From Hydrangea macrophylla (taxonomy: Eukaryota; Streptophyta; Magnoliopsida; Cornales; Hydrangeaceae), in NCBI GenBank assembly GCA_033977485.1, contig CM066994.1, positions 12,092,001 to 12,156,000 on the forward strand: DNA of 64,000 nt. Direction: 5' to 3'. A program made the translations under genes and the position numbers. The notes under the pieces were generated by a model, which had not been told where the DNA came from, made no database searches, and saw only the letters and a program-made list of their open reading frames with translations. Shown here piece after piece: positions 53,134 to 64,000 of this stretch (position 1 is the first letter of the stretch; every line of letters starts with the position of its first letter).

Positions 53134-53823
53134 CAAGGGCGTATGCAGAATGGTAGCTTGGGGTGGGCTAGAAATACATATAGAGTGGGGTCCATGGGGG
53201 TTCGGGGGCAGCGCCCCCGAATTTTTTTTTTTGGGTCAAATTATGTTTATATTCTGAATTTTAGTATCATAAATGGCCTGTAAATAAATTATGTTCATAT
53301 AAATTTTTTTTTTTGGGTCAATTTATTTTTTTTATTTTTTTTTGGGGGTCAAATTATGTTTTTATTTTGAGTCTTAATAATCTTTTCACCAATTTTTCCT
53401 TTAATAAATTACACCACAAGCAAAGAGAAAAATTTTGAAAAAAAGGGAAAAGAAAACAAATGGCATGCAAATAATAAATATGGGCTGGACTAGAACATTT
53501 TTGAAATAACAAGCACATCATAAATATTAGCTGAGTTAGAACTCAGCTAAGGCTAATGGATTGAGCTTGAATACAAAGTACTGCTATGCTGACTGGACTG
53601 AAGAATGATTAATGCTAGTGGGCTGGGCATTTTGTTTTTTGAGTAAACAAAAAAAAAGGGAAATGAAAAGGTGCACACTAGGAGATTCGAACCTTAGTAT
53701 TCCACTTAGAGTCTCAACGGTCATCCACTGGGCTATGCCTCCAGCTTGGGATATAACATGTAGTAAAATGATTTTGTTTTGAACTTTACCCTGGGCTATA
53801 GCCCAGGGCTAGATACGCCCTTG
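53134..53823. mobile_element. Non-autonomous hAT element with 8 bp duplication AGCATATG
   Basis: 690 bp. Ends CAAGGGCGTAT and ATACGCCCTTG are perfect 11 bp inverted repeats. AGCATATG stands on both sides (53126-53133, 53824-53831). Near the right end is a perfect 20 bp palindrome CCCTGGGCTATAGCCCAGGG; near the left, TTCGGGGGC-AGC-GCCCCCGAA. No transposase. A tRNA-like segment with box A and B likeness lies at about 53680-53750 on the minus strand. Confidence 0.92.
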
Positions 53824-54099
53824 AGCATATGTTAAGATTTTAAATGTGAAAATAAACAAAGAAATAATATGGGTATCAGTATTCGGTGTGAGATTCAGTA
53901 TTTGTCTCGCTTTGTTTATTTCTACTTTTGAAATCTTTATGTATGCCCTAAGGGCATATATTAACAAAACTCTTAATTTTTTTTTTTGCTTATTTTTAAC
54001 ATCTCGAGAAAATTATAAGGACACATGTGTGTGGGTGGGTGTGAATATATGTTTATATATATATGGACACATAAATATATATATATATATATATACACG

Positions 54100-54272
54100 G
54101 TCTGGTTTTTAAGTGCACTTTCAAAAACGGACCATGTACAAAGTGAGAATTTTTCATAAAAAAAGTGTGAAATTCAATATATGCAAAATTCTCAATTTTT
54201 TTGTAAGTAATTATCGCTTTTTACACGATTCGTCTTTTAGGTCCGTTTGTTAAAGTCCGCTTAAGAGTTGGA
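54100..54272. mobile_element. Possible fold-back between two (AT)n runs
   Basis: AAGTGCACTTTCAAAAACGGACC on the left and GGTCCGTTTGTTAAAGTCCGCTTAAGA on the right are loosely complementary. (TA)n borders both sides. Confidence 0.45.
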
Positions 54273-54294
54273 CTTATATATATATATATATATA

Positions 54295-55289
54295 TAGTGA
54301 ATCAAAAGACGTGAATGAGTAAGTTGTAAGTTGTAACCCACCTTCAAAACCCGGCTCTCCTCCCCTGTCTCCCAATATTCCAGCTTTCTATTGTCCCATA
54401 GTTATCCATTTTCTTCATTCATTAATGGCCATCGAACTTTGCAATTAATGAAGTTTGTTAATCTATTAGCTTAAAGTTTTGTTTGGGTCATGGATTTACG
54501 CAGAGAAAAAGAAAGTAAGTACAAAAAAACTTTGTTTTTGTTTAGTTGGTTAGTAAGGAATTAATGGTGAAAAAACAAAAAAAGATAATAAAATAGAGCG
54601 AGAAATAAATTATAAATATTGAACGTTGTGAATCACTTTATTTCATTTTTTCACAAAGTTTTTTTTTTTTTTTAATATTATTTAAGTTTGGAGAAAAAAT
54701 AAGAAAAATATAAGGAAATTAGTTTTTATTTTCCCTTCTCTTTTTCTTCAAAAAATCTGTAAATCAAACAATGCTTAATATAGCTGCATGGCATTTTCTT
54801 TTTCTTTCTGAAGAAGTAGCCTGCATAACCATATTTTTTATTTGTCGTTAAAAAAAAAAAAAAAAAAAAAAAACTCATTTTTATTTATTTATTTATTTTT
54901 GAAAGATTAATGCAATGGTTTCCAAAAAAAAATTATTTCAAGTTTAATTTCTAACAACATAGCCATTTAAAACAACTTCCTCTATATATTGTTTAAAAAA
55001 ACTTCCTATAAAACACAGTGCATCATTATTTTATGTGGCTAAACCACATAGACAAAAAGGCCAATAATGTGAAATTCATGGAGGGCTAAATCTTTTGATG
55101 GAAAAACAGTTGTACTCTTAGACCAAAAGGCCGTAAATAATGTGAAATTAGGTAGTCAATATTTCAGAAATTCTTACCGTCTCACCACATTATTATACTA
55201 ACCACGTGATGCCAAAAACACATAAAGACATGCCACCTCTAAAAATAGAAAGTAAGTGACAAATAGTTGGGACATGACTAATATAAGTC
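54295..55289. other. Intergenic stretch without a recognisable gene
   Basis: Poly(T) at 54658 and poly(A) at 54849-54873. No conserved coding sequence was seen. Confidence 0.45.
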
Positions 55290-55475
55290 ACAGTCGGGCT
55301 CTAAAGAGGGTGCTCTCTCTTTACTAAAGAGAGGGCCTCTGTTTTGATCGTCGGATCGTATTTTCATTAATGACAGTTTTGTCATTTTACAGTTTTTAAA
55401 CACAATCCAATAACCAAAACAAAGATCCTCTCTTCAATAAAGAGAAATGACCCTCTTTAGAGAATTTTTGATATA
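55290..55475 (+). mobile_element. MITE family M1, copy c
   Basis: CAGTCGGGCTCTAAAGAGGG at the left, CCCTCTTTAGAGAATTTTTG at the right, with CTCTCTTTACTAAAGAGAGG and GATCGTCGGATCGT inside. Confidence 0.7.
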
Positions 55476-55692
55476 AGTCATGTTGCTCAAACTACATAAC
55501 AGCTTGTGATATCCACCTACAAAGTAATCATGTGTTGCAAATTAATCAAGCCTTGTTCAAATCTTTAATGATTATTTTATGTTACTGTAAATTAAGTTAG
55601 ACACTCTCGGCCCTTGAAGTACAAGCTTCTGAAAGTTATCTGTGTGTGTGTGTGTTTGTGTACGTAATATATATATATATATATATATATAT

Positions 55693-56388
55693 GAGCACTA
55701 CTACACAGTGTAGCCTACACTCATATACTTTTCTACATACAGTTTTAAATGTATCTGCTTTGTGTTGTATAAGTGGTGCACAAAATAATGTGAAAAAATC
55801 AAACAGCACAAGGTACATACATTTAAATCATAGTGTGTAGAAAAGTATGCAGGTCTAGTATTTTCCTATATATATATATAATATATATATATAAAAAATG
55901 AAGAGGCTCTCTAAAGTAAACAGGGTCAAGTGAACTTATCCAATGAACCTGAGTTTTACACGTGTGGAGTACAACATGTTCAGAAACAATATATCCGGCC
56001 TGTAAATTTATGAATCTTTTTTCACTAGTTTTAAATATTGTACTTTTCTATATATGAACACTATTACACTTATATACTTTTCTATACATAGCTTTAAATA
56101 TATATACTATATATATGTTGTATAAGTGATGCACAAAATAGTGTGAAAAATTCAAACAGCACAAGGTATATGCATTTAAAGAATAGTGTGTAGAAAAGTG
56201 TATAGATCTAGTATTTTCCTATATATATATATATATATAATACGGAGAGGCTCTCTAAAGTGAACATGGTCAAATGAACTTACTCAATGAACCTGAGTTT
56301 TACACCTGTGGAGTACAACATGTTCAGAAACAATATATCCGGCCCGTAAATTTATGAATCTTTTTTCACTAGTTTTAAATATTGTACT
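55693..56388 (+). repeat. Tandem duplication, two about 340 bp units with M3-like MITEs
   Basis: 55693-56045 and 56056-56388 align across the whole length. Each has an M3-like fold-back (CACTA(C/T)TACAC ... TAGTATTTTCC), then an (AT)n tract, then GAGGCTCTCTAAAGT and GAACCTGAGTTTTACAC. The duplication took the MITE and its flank together. Confidence 0.8.
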
Positions 56389-56399
56389 ATCAAATAGCC

Positions 56400-57555
56400 C
56401 ACACATAATCAGGAGTACAATATTCACCATTTTGTCTAATGAAAGTTTTAAGTGTAAATCTTACTTTTAGAGATTAGTGAGGAAATTATCAAACATAGTG
56501 AAGGTACTAAGTGGCCACCTATTTAAACCCGAATAATATTCAGTTTCTCAAATTAGGGACAACTCAAACGCTGTGGAAGTGATACCACATGGAGTGGTAG
56601 TGATCATAAAAGTACATATCATTAAATGTATACCACTCTACCACCTTTTAAGATATGCCAAAATTGGGAATTATAGCACTACACTTTTAACCCTTTGTTC
56701 AATATTTCTTGACTTACTGCCAACTGGTATGAAATAACAAGAAACCGTTGCGCTTTTTTTTTTTTTTTTTCCCCCTTTTGTTGGGGGCTTGCTCGGACAC
56801 CACTGCCGTATTCAATGTCTATTAGGAGTCGGGATTTTTTTTTAAATCCTAGTTGAAAATATCATAAAATCTTTCATGTCATTCATAAATTATATATATA
56901 CTAGTACGTTTCATTAAAATAAAATATAAAATTATATAGTTATTATCAAAAGTTCTGAACGTTTCAAAAAGGTCGGATCCGAACTAGTTTGGAATTTTTG
57001 GATTTTTCGGATTAGAAAATGAGAAATTAAATTGAAATTTTCGACACCATTCAGATTCCAACACAGTCTGATTTTTTTATTTTTCGAATTTCCGAATTTC
57101 AGAATTTGGAACATTTGGATAAATTTTGGATGGAATCGGAATTTCTCTTCCAACCTGCACCTCTCAGAGACATCATTTTGCTGCATTATTGATGGAATCT
57201 CTTTTGTTCATCTTCACCGGAAAAAGTAGTCCAAATGGAAAAATCATTAGAGTGGCACATGTTAAAAGCAGGCAAAAAGATGTGGCAATGTTGATGGCTA
57301 GGGATTAATGTTGCAAGAGTAAATATTGGGTATCACAGAATACTAGATAGGATTATATTTCCTCTCACAAAATTTTAATTTTTTGTTAAATTTGAAGGAT
57401 TTTTTTTACTGGTTTGGATAAGAAAACTCATGAAAATAGGGGGCCAGTTAGGTTGATATAGTCTCCTTATTGGCTTGGGATACCATGTAACAACCACTAT
57501 TTACACATGTTGCAGGGCATATATATATATATATATGCATATATGTATATATCTA
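56400..57555. other. Intergenic stretch without a recognisable gene
   Basis: Runs of short TTCGGAATTTCGGA-type words occur at 57000-57150. ORFs there are low-complexity Phe/Asn readings. (TA)n at 57517-57536 borders the next MITE. Confidence 0.4.
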
Positions 57556-57559
57556 TATA

Positions 57560-57709
57560 CAGTCAGACTCCAGAGAGGGCTCACTCTCTTTATTAAAGAG
57601 AGAGCATCTGTTTTGGCCATCAGAGTTTAGTTTTCAAACACGATCTGACGATCAAAACAGAGGTCCTATCTTTAATAACAAGAGGGCACCCTCTCTGGAG
57701 AATTTTCGT
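57560..57709 (+). mobile_element. MITE family M1, copy d, between (AT)n runs
   Basis: Starts CAGTCAGACTCCAGAGAGGG and ends CCCTCTCTGGAGAATTTTCG, with near-complementary arms. (AT)n and (GT)n repeats border it. Confidence 0.8.
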
Positions 57710-57712
57710 ATC

Positions 57713-57746
<34 letters not shown>

Positions 57747-60597
57747 GATCATGTAATGTAGGGGCGGACCTATGTTGAGACCAAGAAGGGCCATATATAT
57801 ATATATATATATATGTAATTTTAACATTTAAAAATTAATTTAGAACTTGACCCTTCCAAATTTTAAACGTTTACATCATAAATCATTCATAAAAGTCAAT
57901 TTAAAAATCAAAAGCCTCAAGGCCACATGCAATTTGTTTTGCAAGACTAATCTTAAGACACAAGAAACCATACTAATAATTATTTTTAGTTCAATAATTC
58001 GTTGTTTGGTAGGCCAAATAATGCAAGTTTAATTGTCAGTATCAACTTAATAATTCTCATATGGAGCACTATTTACTCAAGGGAGTGATAATTGTCCCCC
58101 ATAACAGTGAATTGGGAAAGGATAGCACTCTATTATCTAGCTCGTGAGACAAAATGATAAATCGAATTGTCAAAACTACTCTTTCGACTCTCTACCACAA
58201 AAAAATATTTATAAATAGATCAAAATTTTCGTCTCTGAACTCGCTTAAAACTTATTTACTAACGAACTCAAATCCATTTGATTTAACCCCCTAACATAAA
58301 ATCCTGGGAAGCCACTGTCAATAATGGGTCGCCACTGTCAATAATGTCTTACATGTCAATGGCCACCATTGCCTGACATTGTGAGTCTGAACAACGCCTT
58401 AAAACATTTTTAAATGTGTGGCATCAAATTGAACTGTAAAAAAAAAAGAACCCAGATCCCCCGTTTTAATTTTACTCATTCAGACTTTCATTGCGTGACA
58501 TGTATTCTATTTTATTTTCATTTTGTCCTTATATTATCAGCATAATTACTAAAATGATATATATGTCACCCAATAAAAACATAAATAAACAATAAGTGAT
58601 CAAAAATGCTCTCAATAATATCTCCATGTGATAGATGATGACTTTCTTTTCACAACAATTTATTTCCTCATCTTTTTCCCACTTTATGGTTGCGAACCTT
58701 GTCATTAACACGTGAAATTTTCCCTTTTGGCCTGTAGGCCCTGTACCATGGCCATCATAAAAGTGTAATGTATAGTAGCCCTAAAGCTTAGTACTTGAAT
58801 TGTACCAATAAGGGACATGTCCTTACATACTCTGAATGAGAAATACAAAGAAATAAAAGTTGATCGATCTAAATTTTATTGAGTGATTTGATTTGATACT
58901 ATTGTCCTCCACTTGATGCAACAAAGCAGATAACAATGTTTACCATTACTCCAAAAGTGAAAAAATCCCTCACTTTTTTTCACTCTCCAACAAAATTGTC
59001 AAAAAGCCCACTAACCGAAAGTCATTGAAAATACAAAGAGACATTCACTCTCCAACAAAATTGTCCAAAACCTACTTAACACCACAAACTCGTTGAAAAA
59101 TACCAAGAGATATTTTCTATACATAACTCAAACATATGGACAGCACGTCAGTATTGTCTAGCAAAAAAAAAAAAAAAAAAGACACTACTTTTTTTAGGTG
59201 TAATTTTCATCATGTTTTATTAGTATATTATTAGTCCATCTATGTGACACACACACACATACACATAAAAATATACTACATAAGTATATTTGTACACGTT
59301 GATTAATTACATTTTAAAACAGTAAAATAAAAATTAAATAAATAAAAAAGTACCTAAAGGTTTTTCATAATATATACACATATTTTTTTTATGATGGACT
59401 GGATTAGGAAGAGTGGTTGAGGGTTCAAGTCCTTATCTGTTCCCTTAGGGCATGTAAGGATATAAATGTCGCCGATTACTTTGGCTTTTGGGGAAAAAAT
59501 GTGCTTTGGTGAATTGACTTATTTTCATTCTTTCACTTTCATGGATGGTGATGGTGCTTCATCTTCTTTCATGTATGCTCACTTTTCTACTAGCTGGTGA
59601 TATTATGGCGGTGCTGGCACATGCCAGGACTTTATCTTTTTTTATTGTTTATAACAAGGAACACTTGAGTGTTGTGTCTTAAGTTGTTTTAAGTGGTGTT
59701 CTTAATTGTCATAGGTCGATATAAGTTAATATTGTTCAATTAGTACTACTTAAAGGTCCTAAGGTACAATACCAAGTGCATACGCATGTAAAACAAACAT
59801 AAGTGTTGGTCAAGTGCCCCAGAAATTTGGTACACCCTTCATGTCTCTATGGTCAATCCTCCCCCACAAAAATTTATTCAGTGGCAACCTGGCAAGATAA
59901 TCCTCTCGTCGATGTGACGTGTAAGTCCGGATTAATGAAAAAGTGTCACATGTGTCAAAAATAATTAACTAACTAACTGCTTCTTTAGTACCCAAAAAAA
60001 AACCACAATAATCGACATTCCACGCTGTCATATTTGTTTGTGCACATGACTCTCTTCCATTTATCCGGACCACCATGAGGTAGTGGTACTGTACCACAAA
60101 ATAATCTCTCCCATTATCGAATCACTTTTAGACTTTCATTGTTTTGGCACGTTCATTCTACCAGGTAAAGAGCCTGAAAAAATGGTTATAATACTCCTAG
60201 CTAGCTACTATATTCTGTATACCTATTAAAAATGTGGTACAAAGAATTGCATGTCAAATGTGAATACGTCCTTCTTTTGACAAATTTTTTTTTTTTTAAA
60301 TTTTATTTATAAATGCCTACATTATATTAAATTCATACCATTCATTATGAGGAGGTGAATTACAACAACAAATATATAAACAATTGTAGATTATTAACAA
60401 TATGTCAATTTTTTTTAGGTTAAGTGATATAAAGGCAGATGTCATGGAGGTCACTGACTTGACACTATATTGTTGGTATGTGAACGTCATTTTGCATGCT
60501 AAAGGGCTGCTTCAAATAGTTTGGAATTTTTGCTACTATTGAAATAGCTTTTTCTAAAGTTTGTGATAAACTTTCTTTGGAGCAGTTAAGAGAAAGT
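57710..60597. other. Intergenic stretch; possible SINE remnant at 59390-59500
   Basis: At 59395-59440 GGATTAGGAAGAGTGGTTGAGGGTTCAAGTCC has a box B likeness (GGTTCAAGTCC), but no clear A box or duplication. Otherwise AT-rich with poly(A) at 59163. No gene is supported. Confidence 0.35.
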
Positions 60598-60609
60598 AAT
60601 GGTGCGCGA

Positions 60610-60876
60610 AAGACAAATAATCGGTTGACTTAGTGGTAAACAGTTTGTTTAACCTCGCTTAATGTTTGGGTTCGAATCTCCCCCTTAGTCGGTTATTGGG
60701 GCCAAACCTAGGCGTCACACCAAGGTGCTTGCGGTGGGTCACATATATATTTTGGCCCCGACATAGATACAGTGGGGGCCTTTGCAGATTAGTCCTATGT
60801 GTTGGTTCCCAATGATCCCTGGTGGAATTGTGGGATAACCTTCCTGCATTTTCATTTTCTTTACCCAAAAAAAAAA
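60610..60876 (+). mobile_element. tRNA-derived SINE with poly(A) tail
   Basis: GACTTAGTGG near 60627 is a good Pol III box A and GGTTCGAATCTCC at 60668-60680 a very good box B. The body ends in A12. AATGGTGCGCGA precedes (60598-60609) and follows (60877-60888). The next 15 bp on each side are also alike. Confidence 0.85.
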
Positions 60877-60889
60877 AATGGTGCGCGAT

Positions 60890-62893
60890 AAGATAGATAA
60901 CCGAGCCACATACTTGCTCGGAATTAACTGCATTTGGCCAGGTTTGTTTTGTGAGACTGAGGCCGGATTAGATTAACAGTTCATTTAATTGGACAGTTTG
61001 ATATTTGGATATGCTAAAATGAGGGGATTAAAAAGGGCAGTGCCAAAAAAAAATACCGTAAAAAATCTTAGAAGGTGCTAAACTACAAAGTAGTGTAGGC
61101 TAGATTAAAATTGGAACGTGTTGGGTGTGACCGTGTGAGTAAAACTAAAAGAGAAAAAGATAAAGTGCATAGCCTACTAATAGATCCGCTTTTGGAGAAT
61201 AATTATCCATTTTAACTAAATGGTCCCCTGGTAGTCTGCTATATGGGCCACATATAGTGAAGAGGATAGGTAATCTTATTCACAAACAAAAATGAGGAGA
61301 CTTGAGACTGTAAAGACAAACGAATTGATGTGGGTGCGGAAATGTAGATGCAAATACATGAGTGCGAAGGATTCGTCAATTTTCTAATAACCTAGTTGCA
61401 TGTGCGTGGGCACTTATGTAAAATGTTAATAAAGATAATCTTTTGCATAACTATACAAACTATCCTACAATTGTATTATCTTGACATTTTTATGTAATTA
61501 ATACATGAATGACAAGCATAAAGGCTAGCTACATAAGCAACATTAATATATTTGTGTGTAACTCAACTCCCAACATTCTTAAATTGACTACAGAGTTTTC
61601 AATATTTAAAAAAAAAAATCTAAAAAAGTACTAATCTCGCATCCCAAGCGAATCTCCATCGCACCCAGAAAAATCACCACTGCGTTTTAAATGATTCTAG
61701 AAGAATCTGATCTCTACAAAGTACCTGAGTGTTGTGTTGGAGAATCCGGTGTGCACTTTTGTAGCCCCCGAGTGTACTTGTACTGGATGCTCATCCATTG
61801 CTGATTCTTTACCATGTTAATAGAAATCGTGCTTTTTTTTTTTTTTTTAATCCTAACGCAAATATTTTCCTTAAGAAAAAGATGACAGCATCATATCCAA
61901 CAATAATGTTTATGCATATTTTTATTTTTCTGTTAATAAGACCGGGTCAAAGAACCAATCGCTACGAAATAAACCCTTTATACTAGTACGTAAGTCACAA
62001 TTACCTACAAGCTACCAGTATTGAACAATTCATGAGACATAAAAAAATTCAAACTCAGAATATTGTAATATTTCGTCTCACCAAAATCCAATTCCATCTG
62101 GCCTACCCTGGCATGTGGCCCTCTTTTAACTTTTAACAATTATCATTACCATTTGAAATCCTCATTAGAGTGAGGCTGAGATGGTAATCATATATGTCAG
62201 CTATGTGGAGCACACTACAAAACATGATAAATACATTAACAATGGCAGCACAAAAATGAATGGCTACATGGCCTACCTTGTTAGGCACATACTTCCCAAA
62301 TAGGAAATGAAAGACACTTAAGAAAAACCATTGATTGGTCCTTTACCAATTTAACAATAACAATTTCTTTATTTGAGGCATTGAGGGAACATAAAAAGAA
62401 CCACCAATCAAAATGGGTGACTTGGTTATGGGCCTATGGACACAACTCACATGCTAGTACTAATGAAAATGAGTTTGTCCCTCACTTTGGAGGTGAGGAT
62501 TGGAAGATTAGTGATAACATTATTTTGTTGTTTTGAGGACCAAAATATTTTTTATTATGGCCTAGCATGTAGGAAAGGATAAACATGTAAACTAGTCTAA
62601 AGTTGAAAAAAAATTGAAAAGATGGATAAAAAGAAAGCATAAAAAAGATAAAGGGAATGACGTAAGGTGTTTTTTTTAGGTGATTTTTAATGCAGCAATT
62701 TGACTTTGTTAAGCACAAACTTAGATTCCCTTTAATTAATGTTGTTTTTGGTTCCCTAATCAAGCATCAATCTAATCAAGCTTTTTAGACCTTAGAGGGT
62801 TAGGCCAATCTTAGTGATTGGTTCATGGTGGTTAAACCTTTTAGCCCATCGTTTCATGATGCTGGTTCAGCTAGCCAGTGGGACCATAGAGCT
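60890..62893. other. Intergenic stretch without a recognisable gene
   Basis: AT-rich. A poly(T) run lies at 61833-61848. The small ORFs do not resemble known proteins. Confidence 0.4.
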
Positions 62894-62901
62894 CGGACAC
62901 T

Positions 62902-63088
62902 AGGGGTGACAATTTTTGACACGACAACCCGTTTTACTGAGACAACTCGAAAACGACAGGAGATGACACGATTAATTTAAAATAGTTTGTATTATAGATG
63001 AATAGTACTCGAAACTAAAAATCAAACTCAAAGCACACAACCCAATTAATGGCACGATTACGACACGAGAACCGAATTGCCACCCCTA
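62902..63088. mobile_element. Non-autonomous hAT MITE with 8 bp duplication TCGGACAC
   Basis: 187 bp. Ends TAGGGGTGACAATT and AATTGCCACCCCTA are inverted repeats with one mismatch. TCGGACAC stands on both sides (62894-62901, 63089-63096). ACACGACAACCCG and ACACGAGAACCG occur inside. Confidence 0.92.
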
Positions 63089-63108
63089 TCGGACACCCGC
63101 CTGACCGA

Positions 63109-63111
<3 letters not shown>

Positions 63112-63195
<84 letters not shown>
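63112..63195. repeat. (CT)n microsatellite, about 42 units
   Basis: An uninterrupted CT run of 84 bp, 16 bp after the hAT MITE duplication. ORFs through it on both strands are artefacts. Confidence 0.97.
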
Positions 63196-63198
<3 letters not shown>

Positions 63199-63717
63199 GA
63201 TGATTGAAGTCATATATATGAAGGAAGAGAGGGGGCATACTTTCACCTCCTTCGCGCCTTCACCTCGTAAACTCTGTAAAGCTTTACTAAACAAGCGAGA
63301 AACTTGACTTTGAGAAAGAAGGGGGGCGCACTACGGCATATTAAAAAAAAGAACTCTCTCATGTGAAAGTATATAACTAATAGACTATGATTCTTTCTTT
63401 TACAACTTGATTGGCTGGAACAGCGATATCAAGCAAGGCTCAATCAACTTATACGCGAGCTTTTACTTTTTCTCTGTGATTTTTTTTTCCTCTTTCTTTT
63501 CAACTTTCCATTTGTTTTTGAAGAATTGGTGAAAGAATGAGAGAGAGAAACCATGTAATGCGGGGAACACATTCATGCAGAAGTTGAAAAAAAAAAACAG
63601 GTAATAATAATAATAAAACAGGCAAATAGGTTCACTGTATTTTTTACTTCAAATAGGGTTTGGGGATTATCTTGTTTTCCATTAGAAATAGTTTATAAAA
63701 AAAAAAAAAAGGGACTT

Positions 63718-63805
63718 GTGGACCTAATTTGTCATTTATGACGAGAAAAACAATTTTCAATGCAAGAAACTATTTTTCTTGCCATAAATGGCAAATTAGG
63801 TCCAC
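63718..63805. repeat. Hairpin-forming inverted repeat
   Basis: GTGGACCTAATTTGTCATTTATG pairs with its near-complement at 63783-63805. The match continues inward through AGAAAAA/TTTTTCT for an arm of about 38 bp with four or five mismatches. Loop about 12 bp. Confidence 0.75.
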
Positions 63806-64000
63806 GGGAGGCGCTCTAGAACTTCTGGAAAAGATTGGAAAATTGCTAGAGACGTCTAGATAGTGATTTAGAAAATGGTACTACGACAATAAATTTTTTT
63901 TCATTTTTTTTTTCATATATATATACACTCGTATATATTAATAGATCTAAGAGGGGCAAGCAAAGGCAACCATTTCCTAAATTTGAAAAAATAAAAGCGT

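Noticed and set aside
59390..59500. A second SINE
   Set aside because: A box B-like word is present, but no convincing box A, tail or target duplication, so it is mentioned only as a possible remnant.
63058..63307. ORFs through the CT microsatellite
   Set aside because: Pure Ser-Leu or Arg-Glu repeats from (CT)n.

Overview
This is nuclear DNA of a flowering plant, most likely a woody eudicot. It is AT-rich, with many (AT)n and poly(A/T) runs. One intron-containing plant hormone gene (GH3) sits in a sea of LTR retrotransposons and small non-autonomous DNA transposons (MITEs). There are no bacterial-style operons and no CRISPR array. Positions come from reading the sequence; family names come from motif recognition, not from a search.

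Layout. 1-9629: the 5' part of a minus-strand Ogre/Tat-like Ty3 element, with a 2.9 kb LTR, a primer-binding region matching about 50 nt of a tRNA-Arg, a gag-like ORF and a run of tandem-repeat blocks; it continues off the left edge. It lies inside an older minus-strand, gag-protease-only element (about 9635-16430, TR-GAG/Athila-like, tRNA-Asp primer). 16436-19140: two more LTR pieces, one inside the other. 19150-23570: an old local duplication. Copy 1 took a 306 bp insertion, and that insertion then took a solo LTR (19557-21851, target duplication CAAGT). 27836-30642: GH3, minus strand, three exons, 608 codons. 31-36.5 kb and 47-64 kb: intergenic DNA with several fold-back MITE families, two hAT-type elements with perfect 8 bp target duplications, and one SINE. 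36559-47098: a nearly complete, young chromovirus of Tekay/Del type (target duplication GATAT) whose LTRs differ by only about 10 substitutions.

The most unusual signal is a shared LTR design. Several different LTR families here carry clusters of one short palindrome just upstream of the TATA box, and two of them carry a second cluster downstream. The palindrome differs by family: TTCGATCGATCGAA, CCAATCGATTGG, GATCGATC, CTCGCGCGAG, ACTGCCGCGGCAGT. Spacing is regular and often strictly alternating: 19/24 bp in the chromovirus, 20/25 in the solo LTR, 23/50 and 13/25 in two others. The chromovirus and the solo LTR also share a splice donor inside a perfect hairpin, a reading frame near the LTR end, and a 38 bp identical block. 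The chromovirus has an extra, very acidic ORF before gag, directly behind a good splice acceptor. A possible reading is a retroelement with a spliced accessory protein and paired operator-like sites in its LTRs. The function is inference; the motifs, spacings and frame are visible.
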